Shown here in pieces: positions 1 to 8,102 of a stretch of 64,000 bases of DNA (position 1 is the first letter of the stretch; each line of letters opens with the position of its first letter). This DNA is from an uncultured bacterium (GTDB lineage Bacteria; Pseudomonadota; Alphaproteobacteria; Sphingomonadales; Sphingomonadaceae). Made by a program: the position numbers and the translations under genes. The stretch spans positions 796,547-860,546 of the forward strand of contig CALOGB020000056.1 in assembly GCA_942636505.2 (NCBI GenBank). The letters are read 5' to 3'. The notes below the pieces were generated by a model. That model was not told where the DNA came from and did no database searches. It was given only the letters and a program-made list of their open reading frames with translations.

Positions 1-2433
1 GAGCGCAGCACCGTCGTCGCCATGCCCTCCGCCGGCCTCAAAGCCGCGGTCGGCGCAGGCACCGGTGGCGCGTCCGGCGCGCCCGTCCGCCGCGCGAATG
101 CCGCGCCGATCGTCCACATCCTCATTCCGGCGAGCTTCGGCGACGCGCTCCCCGACCGGCCGCTCGCCCGCGCGTTCGATTACGGCTGGCAGAACCTCAA
201 CGATGGCCTCGATGGCATCGCGATCAACATCCCCGCGCTGAAAGCCAAGCCCAACTCCGCCGGCCTGATCGCGCTCAACGTTCGCGTGAAGGACCCGATC
301 TGGCCCGGCCGCGACATGATCGACCTCTCCGTCTCGGTCCGGCCGAACGAAGCGCGCACGCTATGGCTGGACCTGCGCGACCGCATCCTGCCCAACGACA
401 GCCTATACCTGACGATCGCCAGCGCAGCACCGGACTTCGACGCCACCGCGCTCAACGGCACCAAGATCCGCCTCGTCTTCAAACCTCGTGCGGAAAGCCT
501 GCTCGAACACATCGCCGACCGCATGGTGCAGGTGAAGGACAATTGGGGCTTCCTCGTCGAGGAACACACCGCCTCGAAGCGCGCCGGCCTCTACCAGCGC
601 CTGTTCGCCGACATTTCCGACCTGCTCCGCGTCGACCCCGACAACTCGCGCGCCCGCGCCTATTGGGCCGACATCAACTATCGCCCTGAGAACCTGCCAG
701 CCTTCGTCCAGCCCGTCGCCCCCGCAGGCGTACCTTTATGGGCCTTCCGCCAACTCGAGGACCTGAAGCGCGTTTGCCAGTTCGTCACGTGGTGGATCGA
801 CGAGCGGCAAGTCCCCTACGGCGATTTCGGCGGCGGCATCTCCGACGACACCGACCTGACGCAGCAATGGCCTGGCCTCGCGCTGATGGGTGTCGAGCCC
901 GACAAGATCAACGCCTCGCTCCGCGCGCTGTCGGATGCGGTCTACAAGAACGGCATGATCGTGAACGGCCTCGGCTATATCACCGCCGACGAACTCCACG
1001 CGTACGAGGAGGGTCTGAACAGCAACGCCGAACGCCTCTACCTCAACTGGGGCGAACCCAAGGCGGTCGAGCGGCTGATGGACAACACGCGCGCCCTGCA
1101 GACCGTGATCCTGAAGAACCCGGCCGGCCACATGCACTTCGCCAGCAACTGGTATGGCGGGCGAAAGATGTACCGCGAAGGCGCGTGGGAATGGCAAAAA
1201 CCCTATGCCTTCACCGTCATGCACGGCCCGATGCTGGTCGGCCTCTACAACGCCAACCCGCTCGCGCGCGGGCTCGTCACCGGCGTGATCGACGGCTGGA
1301 TGGCGCACGGCAAGCAGGCCCCCGACGGCAGCTGGAGCTATCCCAACGAGATCAACTGGCGCACCGATGCCGAGCGCGTCGGCGACGGCGGCGGCATCAC
1401 CACCTCGCTACAGGCGACCTGGGCGGCATGGCGCTACACCGGCGACGCGAAATACCTGCGCCCGATCGAAGCCCGCCTCGCCAAGGCCGGCCCCGGCGCG
1501 CTGGCCGAGTTCAACGAGAACGCCTTCGACGCACTCCCCGGCGGTGCTGCGGCACGCGCCAAACTGGCGGAGAGCAAGTCCGAGGACCCGTTCGCCCGCT
1601 ACACCGCCTGGACCGCGACCGGCGACACCGTGCCGTTGGAAGCGCTCCACGCCGATGCGATCGCCGACAAGTCGCAGCACATGGACATGTACACCGAAGG
1701 CCATTGGTGGAGCGACCGCGTCGACCAGCCGAGCGAGATCCTGCAACGCGAACGCCTTGGCGGCATCGCACTCCGCCGCAACCAGAGCTGGCCCGGCAAC
1801 ACCGTAAGCTGGCGCTTCGCGGAGCCGGGCGCGGCCGAATGCGTCGCGATCCTGCTGCCCGACGCGACGCCGACCAGGTTCCGGGTGATCGCGTACAATA
1901 CTACCGATCACGCCCAGCGCGCGACGATGTCGACCTGGACCGTCACTGCAGGCCGCTGGTCGATGCAGGCGTCAAGCAGCACCGACGGCGGCAAGACCCT
2001 CGCACCGATCGGAGCTGCGCAGACCATGACACTCGAACGCAGCGCTAGCACCGAGGTCACGTTCGCACCCGGCACGACAGTGTTCGACTTCGCGTTGATC
2101 GAAGCCGGCGCACCGGTCGACGAGCGCGCCGATCTCGGCATCGGCACGGACGACGTGGCCGTGAAGGGTCGGAGCGTAACGGTCACCGTCCACAGCCTCG
2201 GCGCGAAGGACGCGAAAGGCGGCCGTGCGGAACTGGTCGACGCGACGGGGAAGATCGTCGCCACTGCGAGCATCCCCCCGCTACCCGCCCCGCTCGATCT
2301 TCGGTCGAAGACCGCAATCGTGAAGCTGGCCATCCCCGCTCGCATCGACCCGGCAACGCTGACCGTCCACGTCGCGCTTACCGGAGACGAGCCCGAGATC
2401 ACTCGAGGCAACAACCGCGTCCCGCTCCGATGA
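1..2433 (+). CDS. Large glycan-associated protein, 5' end outside window
   Basis: The reading frame is open from the first base, so the gene probably begins upstream; the first ATG inside the window is at 22 and gives 803 residues. I do not recognise a named family. The middle is rich in Trp, Tyr, Gly and Asp, with a segment GGGISDDTDLTQQWPG near residue 270 and a Trp-rich stretch near 375-400, which resembles the alpha/alpha-barrel glycosidases and polysaccharide lyases. The last 130 residues look like an Ig-like, CARDB-type beta domain. A GH43 enzyme lies two genes downstream, so a role in carbohydrate breakdown is the best inference. The specific activity is unknown. Confidence 0.6.
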   Translation, partial: ERSTVVAMPSAGLKAAVGAGTGGASGAPVRRANAAPIVHILIPASFGDALPDRPLARAFDYGWQNLNDGLDGIAINIPALKAKPNSAGLIALNVRVKDPIWPGRDMIDLSVSVRPNEARTLWLDLRDRILPNDSLYLTIASAAPDFDATALNGTKIRLVFKPRAESLLEHIADRMVQVKDNWGFLVEEHTASKRAGLYQRLFADISDLLRVDPDNSRARAYWADINYRPENLPAFVQPVAPAGVPLWAFRQLEDLKRVCQFVTWWIDERQVPYGDFGGGISDDTDLTQQWPGLALMGVEPDKINASLRALSDAVYKNGMIVNGLGYITADELHAYEEGLNSNAERLYLNWGEPKAVERLMDNTRALQTVILKNPAGHMHFASNWYGGRKMYREGAWEWQKPYAFTVMHGPMLVGLYNANPLARGLVTGVIDGWMAHGKQAPDGSWSYPNEINWRTDAERVGDGGGITTSLQATWAAWRYTGDAKYLRPIEARLAKAGPGALAEFNENAFDALPGGAAARAKLAESKSEDPFARYTAWTATGDTVPLEALHADAIADKSQHMDMYTEGHWWSDRVDQPSEILQRERLGGIALRRNQSWPGNTVSWRFAEPGAAECVAILLPDATPTRFRVIAYNTTDHAQRATMSTWTVTAGRWSMQASSSTDGGKTLAPIGAAQTMTLERSASTEVTFAPGTTVFDFALIEAGAPVDERADLGIGTDDVAVKGRSVTVTVHSLGAKDAKGGRAELVDATGKIVATASIPPLPAPLDLRSKTAIVKLAIPARIDPATLTVHVALTGDEPEITRGNNRVPLR

Positions 2434-2455
2434 TGAACCCGCGCACTCCAGTAAT

Positions 2456-2506
2456 TGAGCGAAGTCGAAGCACCTTTTCTTCGGGCACACCCTTCGACTT
2501 CGCTCA
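2456..2506. repeat. 15-bp inverted repeat, possible terminator
   Basis: The arms tgagcgaagtcgaag (2456-2470) and its exact complement (2492-2506) are separated by 21 bases. The element sits between two same-strand genes. It resembles the short dispersed palindromes common in sphingomonad genomes and could form a hairpin that ends transcription of the upstream gene. It has no clear T-tract. Confidence 0.6.
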
Positions 2507-2527
2507 GGGCGAACGGAGGTATGAGGA

Positions 2528-3979
2528 ATGACTCCGGACCGCAGAAGCGTACTCGTTGGACTGGGAGCATCAGCCTTCCTTGCTACGAACGTGCGTGCCC
2601 AACCCACCCCGTCCCTACGCCAAGCCCTCGACGCCGCCGCCGCGACCCACCCAGACGAAGCGCTTCGCGTGCTAGCCTCCTTCGACGCGAGCATCCTACA
2701 ACCCGGTGACCGCCTAGACCTGACGACCGCCCGCGCGGGACTCGCGATCGACGCAGCCCTCGCGCGGTCCGCCTTCGGCCGCACCGGACGCAGCCCCTAC
2801 CGCGTCACCCCGACCACCGGCGCCTGGAAGGCAGCACGCCTCGATGCCGTCAAGGTCGACGCGGGCACAGCCGCAATCCTCGCCGACGCCGAAGCCGGCA
2901 TCATCCTTCCCCGCCTGTCTCTCGACCGCACGACCGACGCGCTTCGATCCGCACCCACGAACCCGGCGATCGACCGACAGATTGCAGCGCTCGAAAGTCT
3001 CCGCGACACCGCCCCTTCCGCCCCGGGCGTCGGACGGTTCCGGGGCGGCGCGGACTGGTACGCGCTGCAACTCCAACGCTCGCTCGGCACCATGACTCCG
3101 GCCTATGCCGAACACCGACTCTTCGTCGAACTGAACTGCCTTCACGCCCGCGCTACGCACCTGTTCGACCAGATCGGCGCGCCGAAGGGCACCGTCGCGA
3201 CACGCTACGCCGAACTCTGGCGAGACGAGCACTTCCTTTACCCGGACACCGACGCGGGCCGGACCGAAGCCATTACCGACATGAACCGTATGCTCGCCAC
3301 GGCGCGAACCCATATCCCGGCAGCATTCGGTACACTCCCTCCCTGGTGTCTGAACGCCAGCGCCCGCGCGCTGTCCGTGCAAGAGATCGCTGCCGGCCGA
3401 GGCGGCTACCGCGAAGTCCCGACGCCAGCCCACCCCGGCGCCTATGTCGTCGACCTCGAGGACATCCGCCGTCGCCCCCGCTGGACGCTCCCCAGCGTCG
3501 TCGCGCACGAACTTCTCCCCGGCCACATGATCCAGCTCGGCCTGGAAGGCGCGAACCCGCCTCACCCCCTCCGCATCGAATACGCGTCGGCCTTCGTCGA
3601 AGGATGGGGCATCTACGCCGAGCAGCTTGCCGAAAAGGCCGGCGCCTACACCGATCCGCACGACGCACTCGGCCACATTCACTGGCTCCTGTTCCGCGTC
3701 GCCCGCGCACTCGCCGATCTCGGTATCCACCTCCACGGCTGGTCGATCGAACAAGCCCGCGAGCGCCTGATCGAATGGCAAGGCGAACCCGCCTATTTCG
3801 CGCCGTTCGACATCGAGCTGGCTCGCATCCCGCTCGAACCAACCACGCGCGTCGCCGAGGCGATGGCGTGGCTCACGATCGCCGATACCGATCGAGGCAA
3901 ATCCCCGGTCGCGTATCACACCACGCTGCTCGCCCACGGTCGCCTGCGCGTCGATGACATCCGAAAGATCCGATCATGA
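2528..3979 (+). CDS. DUF885 family secreted metallopeptidase-like protein
   Basis: This 483-residue protein starts with a Tat-like signal (RR at residues 5-6, then a hydrophobic stretch ending ATNVRAQ), so it is probably exported. The DUF885 hallmark HELLPGH lies at residues 327-333, followed by FVEGWGIYAEQ at about 356-366. The two His and the second-motif Glu are the expected zinc ligands. DUF885 proteins are predicted metalloproteases of mostly unknown substrate. The start is supported by GGAGG at 2515-2519. The stop overlaps the next start as ATGA, so it is probably cotranslated with the GH43 enzyme. Confidence 0.85.
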   Translation: MTPDRRSVLVGLGASAFLATNVRAQPTPSLRQALDAAAATHPDEALRVLASFDASILQPGDRLDLTTARAGLAIDAALARSAFGRTGRSPYRVTPTTGAWKAARLDAVKVDAGTAAILADAEAGIILPRLSLDRTTDALRSAPTNPAIDRQIAALESLRDTAPSAPGVGRFRGGADWYALQLQRSLGTMTPAYAEHRLFVELNCLHARATHLFDQIGAPKGTVATRYAELWRDEHFLYPDTDAGRTEAITDMNRMLATARTHIPAAFGTLPPWCLNASARALSVQEIAAGRGGYREVPTPAHPGAYVVDLEDIRRRPRWTLPSVVAHELLPGHMIQLGLEGANPPHPLRIEYASAFVEGWGIYAEQLAEKAGAYTDPHDALGHIHWLLFRVARALADLGIHLHGWSIEQARERLIEWQGEPAYFAPFDIELARIPLEPTTRVAEAMAWLTIADTDRGKSPVAYHTTLLAHGRLRVDDIRKIRS

Positions 3980-5568
3980 CCTTCACCCGACGCGACGCCT
4001 TCACCACGCTCGGCGCAGCCGGCGCGTTGCTCGTCCCCGGACAGGCGCCCGCCAGAATTACAGCCAAGACGCCCGCGCCCGACTGGCGCCGCGGTCTGGA
4101 TAACCAGCGTATCGCCGATCTGGGCGACGGCCGCTTCCTGAACCCGGTGATGGCCGGCGACCGACCCGACCCCGCAATCCTGAAGGACGGGTCGGACTAT
4201 TACATGACCTTCTCCAGTTTCGATTCCTATCCGGGGCTCGTCATCTGGCACTCGCGCGATCTGGTGAATTGGCAACCGATCGGCCCGGCGCTCACGCGCA
4301 ACATCGGATCCGTCTGGGCGGTCAGCCTCGAGAAGCATGACGGCCGCTACTTCCTCTACATACCCGTGAAAGCCGAGCCGAACTCGATCTGGGTGATCCA
4401 CGCCGATCGCATCGAAGGCCCGTGGAGCGATCCGGTAGACCTCGGCCTGCACAAGCATATCGACCCGTGCCACATCGTCGGCGAGGACGGCAGTCGCTGG
4501 CTCTTCCTGTCGGGCGGGGACCGCATCCGCCTCGCCGCCGACGGCCTTTCGACAGTCGGTGCGGTCGAGCACGTCTATGATCCGTGGCGCTATCCCGAGG
4601 ACTGGATCGTCGAGGGGTTCTCGCCGGAGGGGCCCAAGATCGTCCGCCACGGCGGCTGGGTCTACCTCATCACCGCGGTGGGCGGTACCGCCGGACCGCC
4701 GACTGGCCATATGGTGATCGCAGCGCGCTCCCGCTCGATTCATGGCCCGTGGCAGGATTGCCCAGCCAACCCGATCGTCCGCACCACCGACACGGCCGAA
4801 CGCTGGTGGTCGCGGGGCCACGCCTCGCTGGTCGAAGGGCCGGCAGGCGACTGGTGGGCACTCTATCACGGGTTCGAGAATGGCTATTGGACTCTCGGAC
4901 GCCAGACGCTGCTCGATCCCGTGGAATGGACCACCGACGGCTGGTTCCGCATGAAGGGCGGCGACCTGTCGAAGCCGCTTGCGAAACCGAAGGGCGGCAC
5001 CGCGGTCCCGCACGGCCAGCTGCTCTCGGACAATTTCGAGACACTCGCGCTCGGGACGAAATGGAGCTTCTTCCGCCCCCGCCCCGACGAGGCGAAACGC
5101 ACGTCTGTCTCCGGCAAAACCCTGACGCTGACTGCGAGCGGTACTGCGCCGGTAGACTCCTCCCCGCTCCTGCTGATCGCAGGCGACACGCGCTACCAAT
5201 TCGAATGCGACGTAGAGATCGATCCCGGCGCCACCGCCGGATTGATCCTGTTCTACGACGACAAGCTCTATTGCGGGCTCGGCTTCGACGGCGACCGGTT
5301 CGTCACTCACCAATATGGCGCTGAACGTGGCCGTCCCACGAACTCGCATGGCCGTTCGATGCGGATCCGCGTGACCAACGATCGGCATATCGTCACGTAC
5401 GACACCAGCGGCGACGGCGGCCGGACGTGGCACCGGTTCGATCGCGGGATGGAGGTGTCGGGCTACCACCACAATGTTCGCGGCGGTTTCCTGATGCTGC
5501 GACCGGGATTGTACGCGGCGGGAAAAGGTGCAGCGCGCTTCCGAAATTTCCGGTTCTCTGCTATCTGA
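3976..5568 (+). CDS. Glycoside hydrolase family 43 protein
   Basis: This 530-residue protein has a Tat-like leader (TRRDAF at residues 4-9). The five-bladed beta-propeller shows the GH43 base motif RPDPAILKDG with Asp65, the following SRDLVNWQ signature, and a candidate acid in SPEGPK (Glu218). Family members are beta-xylosidases, alpha-arabinofuranosidases and related exo-enzymes. The C-terminal part (about 345-530) looks like a concanavalin-type beta-sandwich, often found as an accessory domain on GH43. Substrate cannot be read from sequence. It overlaps the preceding gene by 4 bp and may form a small export-linked glycan-degradation operon with the two upstream genes. Confidence 0.88.
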   Translation: MTFTRRDAFTTLGAAGALLVPGQAPARITAKTPAPDWRRGLDNQRIADLGDGRFLNPVMAGDRPDPAILKDGSDYYMTFSSFDSYPGLVIWHSRDLVNWQPIGPALTRNIGSVWAVSLEKHDGRYFLYIPVKAEPNSIWVIHADRIEGPWSDPVDLGLHKHIDPCHIVGEDGSRWLFLSGGDRIRLAADGLSTVGAVEHVYDPWRYPEDWIVEGFSPEGPKIVRHGGWVYLITAVGGTAGPPTGHMVIAARSRSIHGPWQDCPANPIVRTTDTAERWWSRGHASLVEGPAGDWWALYHGFENGYWTLGRQTLLDPVEWTTDGWFRMKGGDLSKPLAKPKGGTAVPHGQLLSDNFETLALGTKWSFFRPRPDEAKRTSVSGKTLTLTASGTAPVDSSPLLLIAGDTRYQFECDVEIDPGATAGLILFYDDKLYCGLGFDGDRFVTHQYGAERGRPTNSHGRSMRIRVTNDRHIVTYDTSGDGGRTWHRFDRGMEVSGYHHNVRGGFLMLRPGLYAAGKGAARFRNFRFSAI

Positions 5569-5643
5569 TTCTGGATACTCGCCGGTCCTCTCGATCGCGC
5601 GCCTGCGTGCCTGCCGCGCGTCCAAATCCTCGGGGAGTCCGGT

Positions 5644-7296
5644 TTGCAGATTGTGACCTTGTGCCTGTTCCTGTTGCTCGCCGTCGTGGTGAGCGGCATC
5701 GCGTCGCGCATGCTGCCGTCGGCGCTGCCGCGTCCGCTCGTACAGATCGCGCTCGGCGCACTCATCGGCATGGTCGCGCATGTCCGGGTCGAACTCGATC
5801 CCGAACTCTTCTTCCTGCTGCTCGTGCCGCCGCTCCTGTTCCTCGACGGCTGGCGCATTCCCAAGGACGAACTCTTTCGCGATCGCGGAGCGGTGTTGGG
5901 GCTCGCATTGGGGCTCGTCTTCCTCACCGTTCTAGGCATGGGCTTGTTCGTGCACTGGCTGATCCCGGCGATGCCGCTCGGCGTCGCGTTCGCACTCGCA
6001 GCGGTAGTGTCGCCGACCGATCCTATCGCCGTCTCCGCGGTCGCCCAGAATGCGCCGATCCCGAAGCGGATGATGCATATTCTCGAAGGCGAGGCGTTGC
6101 TGAACGACGCGTCCGGCCTGGTCTGCGTCCGCTTTGCGATCGCCGCCGTACTGACCGGTACCTTCTCCTTCGCCGATGCCGCCGCGACCTTCGCGTGGAT
6201 GGCGGTAGCCGGGGTTGCGATCGGCGTCGGCGTCGCGCTCGGCATCGTCGCGACCAAGAGCGCTTTCGCACGCCGGTTTGGCGACGAGGCCGGCTCGAAC
6301 ATCCTCGTCAGCCTGCTGATCCCGTTCGCCGCCTATCTATTGGCCGAACATATCCACGCGTCTGGCGTTCTCGCTGCCGCCGCAGCGGGTATTGCGATGA
6401 CCTTTACCGACGCGACCACAGCGGTCGCTGCCGGTACGCGCATCCGCAGGCGCGCGGTGTGGGACATGCTCCAGTTCACGCTCAACGGCGTGATCTTTGT
6501 GCTGCTCGGCGAGCAACTGCCCGAGGTGTTCGTTCGCGCCCGCGACACCGTGACGTCGACCGGGCACGTCAGCCCGTGGTGGTTGGCCGTCTATGTCATT
6601 GCCGTCGTCGCCGGGTTGGCGATCCTTCGCTACGGCTGGGTCTGGGTTTCGCTTCAGTTCACGCTTCTCCGAGCACGGCGTCGCAACGATGCGACCGCCG
6701 GCGAAAGCCCGCCACGGCGCATCATTGCGGCAATGTCGTGCGCGGGCGCGCGTGGTGCCATTACCTTGGCAGGCGCGCTTACGCTGCCGTTGAGCCTCGC
6801 CGACGGTACGCCCTTCCCGGCGCGCGATCTCGTTATCTTCCTTGCGTCGGGCGTTATCCTGTCGTCGCTGGTCATTGCCGCCGTCGCGCTGCCGTTGCTG
6901 CTCCGGGGCCTCAGCCTGCCGCCCGAAACCGGCATTGGTGCCGCACGCGATCAGGCTCGGCTTGTTGCGGCCAATGCGGCGATCGCCGAACTCGATCGCG
7001 TCCAGCATCGGATGGCCGAAGGGCGCGACGATCCCGATCGCTTCACCGATGTCGCGGCGCGCTTGATGGACCAGTACCGCGAACGCATCGACAGCCTGTC
7101 GTCGTGGCCGGAGGACCACGCGCGACAGGGCGACGTCAAGATCGAACGGGACATGCGGCTTGCGGCGGTGCGTGCGGAGCGCAACGCGATCTTCGATCTT
7201 GCACGACGCCGGGAGATTGGCGTCGAACTAGCGGAGCAACTCGGGCGCGAACTCGACCTGATCGATGCACGGTTGTCGCGGCAGGGCTTGGCTTAA
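5644..7296 (+). CDS. Na+/H+ antiporter, CPA1 family
   Basis: This 550-residue inner-membrane protein has about 12 hydrophobic segments followed by a charged cytoplasmic tail from about residue 440. The CPA1 signatures are present: SPTDPIAV with Asp126, and EGEALLNDASG with the Asn154-Asp155 pair used for cation/proton exchange. It should expel Na+ (or K+) in exchange for protons and help control pH and salt stress. The start is TTG at 5644, chosen because GGGGAG lies 7 bases upstream and no better ATG precedes the first membrane segment. A terminator-like hairpin follows. Confidence 0.88.
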   Translation: MQIVTLCLFLLLAVVVSGIASRMLPSALPRPLVQIALGALIGMVAHVRVELDPELFFLLLVPPLLFLDGWRIPKDELFRDRGAVLGLALGLVFLTVLGMGLFVHWLIPAMPLGVAFALAAVVSPTDPIAVSAVAQNAPIPKRMMHILEGEALLNDASGLVCVRFAIAAVLTGTFSFADAAATFAWMAVAGVAIGVGVALGIVATKSAFARRFGDEAGSNILVSLLIPFAAYLLAEHIHASGVLAAAAAGIAMTFTDATTAVAAGTRIRRRAVWDMLQFTLNGVIFVLLGEQLPEVFVRARDTVTSTGHVSPWWLAVYVIAVVAGLAILRYGWVWVSLQFTLLRARRRNDATAGESPPRRIIAAMSCAGARGAITLAGALTLPLSLADGTPFPARDLVIFLASGVILSSLVIAAVALPLLLRGLSLPPETGIGAARDQARLVAANAAIAELDRVQHRMAEGRDDPDRFTDVAARLMDQYRERIDSLSSWPEDHARQGDVKIERDMRLAAVRAERNAIFDLARRREIGVELAEQLGRELDLIDARLSRQGLA

Positions 7297-7308
7297 CGGA
7301 AGCGAAAT

Positions 7309-7349
7309 AGCGCCCCGTCCGTCCGTGTGACTGAAACCGACGGGGCGCT
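7309..7349 (+). terminator. Hairpin after the antiporter gene
   Basis: An 11-bp perfect stem (agcgccccgtc at 7309-7319, complement at 7339-7349) with a 19-base loop starts 12 bases after the antiporter stop. There is no T-tract, so efficiency is uncertain. Confidence 0.5.
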
Positions 7350-7614
7350 GAAGGTACGCGTTACTTGGGCGATGCCTCTGCCCCGCGCTATGCCGTTCGA
7401 AGGTGAATTAGAAATGAACGAGGTGCCACGCCCGTCCGTGCGACACTCTCGTATCCGGGCAGGGCACCGAGGACGCAGCGCCCTTCGGCAGCGCGTCACT
7501 ATCACTCAAGCTAGCAGGCGGCGGCGAAGTTAGAAGCGCAGTCCATCACGGGAAAGCCTCGCTTTGCCCCATATTTGTTCCCGTATGCGGGTCGCTGAAC
7601 CACGCGAGACGGAC
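7350..7614. other. Gene-free stretch
   Basis: Between the hairpin and the 3' end of the minus-strand gene at 7615 I see no convincing coding region, RNA gene or repeat. Short open frames exist on both strands but lack a ribosome binding site and have shadow-like, Arg-rich composition. Confidence 0.4.
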
Positions 7615-7956
7615 TCAGGTTTCGGGCCTGCCGGGCAACTTAACTTGGCGCAATGCCGCAATCATTTTCCGCGCGCCGGGCGGAGCAACGCGCAGGAACA
7701 GATCGAACAGATCGTCGTCGTCGAACGCGTCGACATCCATACCGATCGGAAGTGCGATCGCTTGGCGGCTACGGGCACCCGGCTGTGCTTCCAGGACGAT
7801 CGTCCGCCACGCCATGCCAACGGGGGGCTGGCCATCGACGTCGATGAACTCGCCTACCACCATATTGCGGATCCGCAGTCGGCGGTCTGGTTGCTTGAGA
7901 AACCAGGATGCGTCCCCCGCCGTCGCAATCTCCACCGCCAGTATCTTGCCGCTCAT
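7615..7956 (-). CDS. Hypothetical protein, 113 aa
   Basis: I do not recognise this protein. It is 113 residues, acidic in the C-terminal half (an Asp-rich run DVDAFDDDDLFDLF near residues 75-88), has no signal peptide or membrane segment, and ends with a short basic tail. It is preferred over the overlapping plus-strand frame because its composition is protein-like, whereas the other is Arg/His-rich. It is divergent from the siderophore receptor, and a Fur-like palindrome lies in the shared intergenic region. An iron link is therefore possible but not shown. Confidence 0.5.
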   Translation of the reverse strand: MSGKILAVEIATAGDASWFLKQPDRRLRIRNMVVGEFIDVDGQPPVGMAWRTIVLEAQPGARSRQAIALPIGMDVDAFDDDDLFDLFLRVAPPGARKMIAALRQVKLPGRPET

Positions 7957-8048
7957 CTCAGTCGTCCATCCGCTTACGCTGTTCGGAGCTAGGTGTTGCC
8001 ATATTGCCGCAGAGGCAAGCGCTATATGGCTTGGTGATGGTGCGGCTA

Positions 8049-8065
8049 TTGATAATAGTTATCAA
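8049..8065. promoter_or_regulatory. Fur-like iron box
   Basis: TTGATAATAGTTATCAA is a perfect 7-3-7 palindrome, AT-rich in a GC-rich background, 37 bases upstream of a siderophore receptor start. It closely resembles half-sites of the GATAAT-type Fur box. Binding by Fur (or another alphaproteobacterial iron regulator) is inferred from sequence and context. Confidence 0.7.
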
Positions 8066-8102
8066 AAACATTAGCGGGGTGCGATAACGTAAAGGGAATC
8101 AT

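Noticed and set aside
3916..5781. A 621-codon minus-strand frame
   Set aside because: It is antisense to the GH43 gene and has no recognisable domain or start signal.
5427..7310. A 627-codon plus-strand frame
   Set aside because: It overlaps the antiporter in another frame and is extremely Arg-rich. The antiporter has clear membrane segments and motifs.
7564..7992. A 142-codon plus-strand frame opposite the 113-aa gene
   Set aside because: Its composition (Arg, His, Cys rich) is shadow-like, while the minus-strand frame looks like a protein. Certainty is limited.
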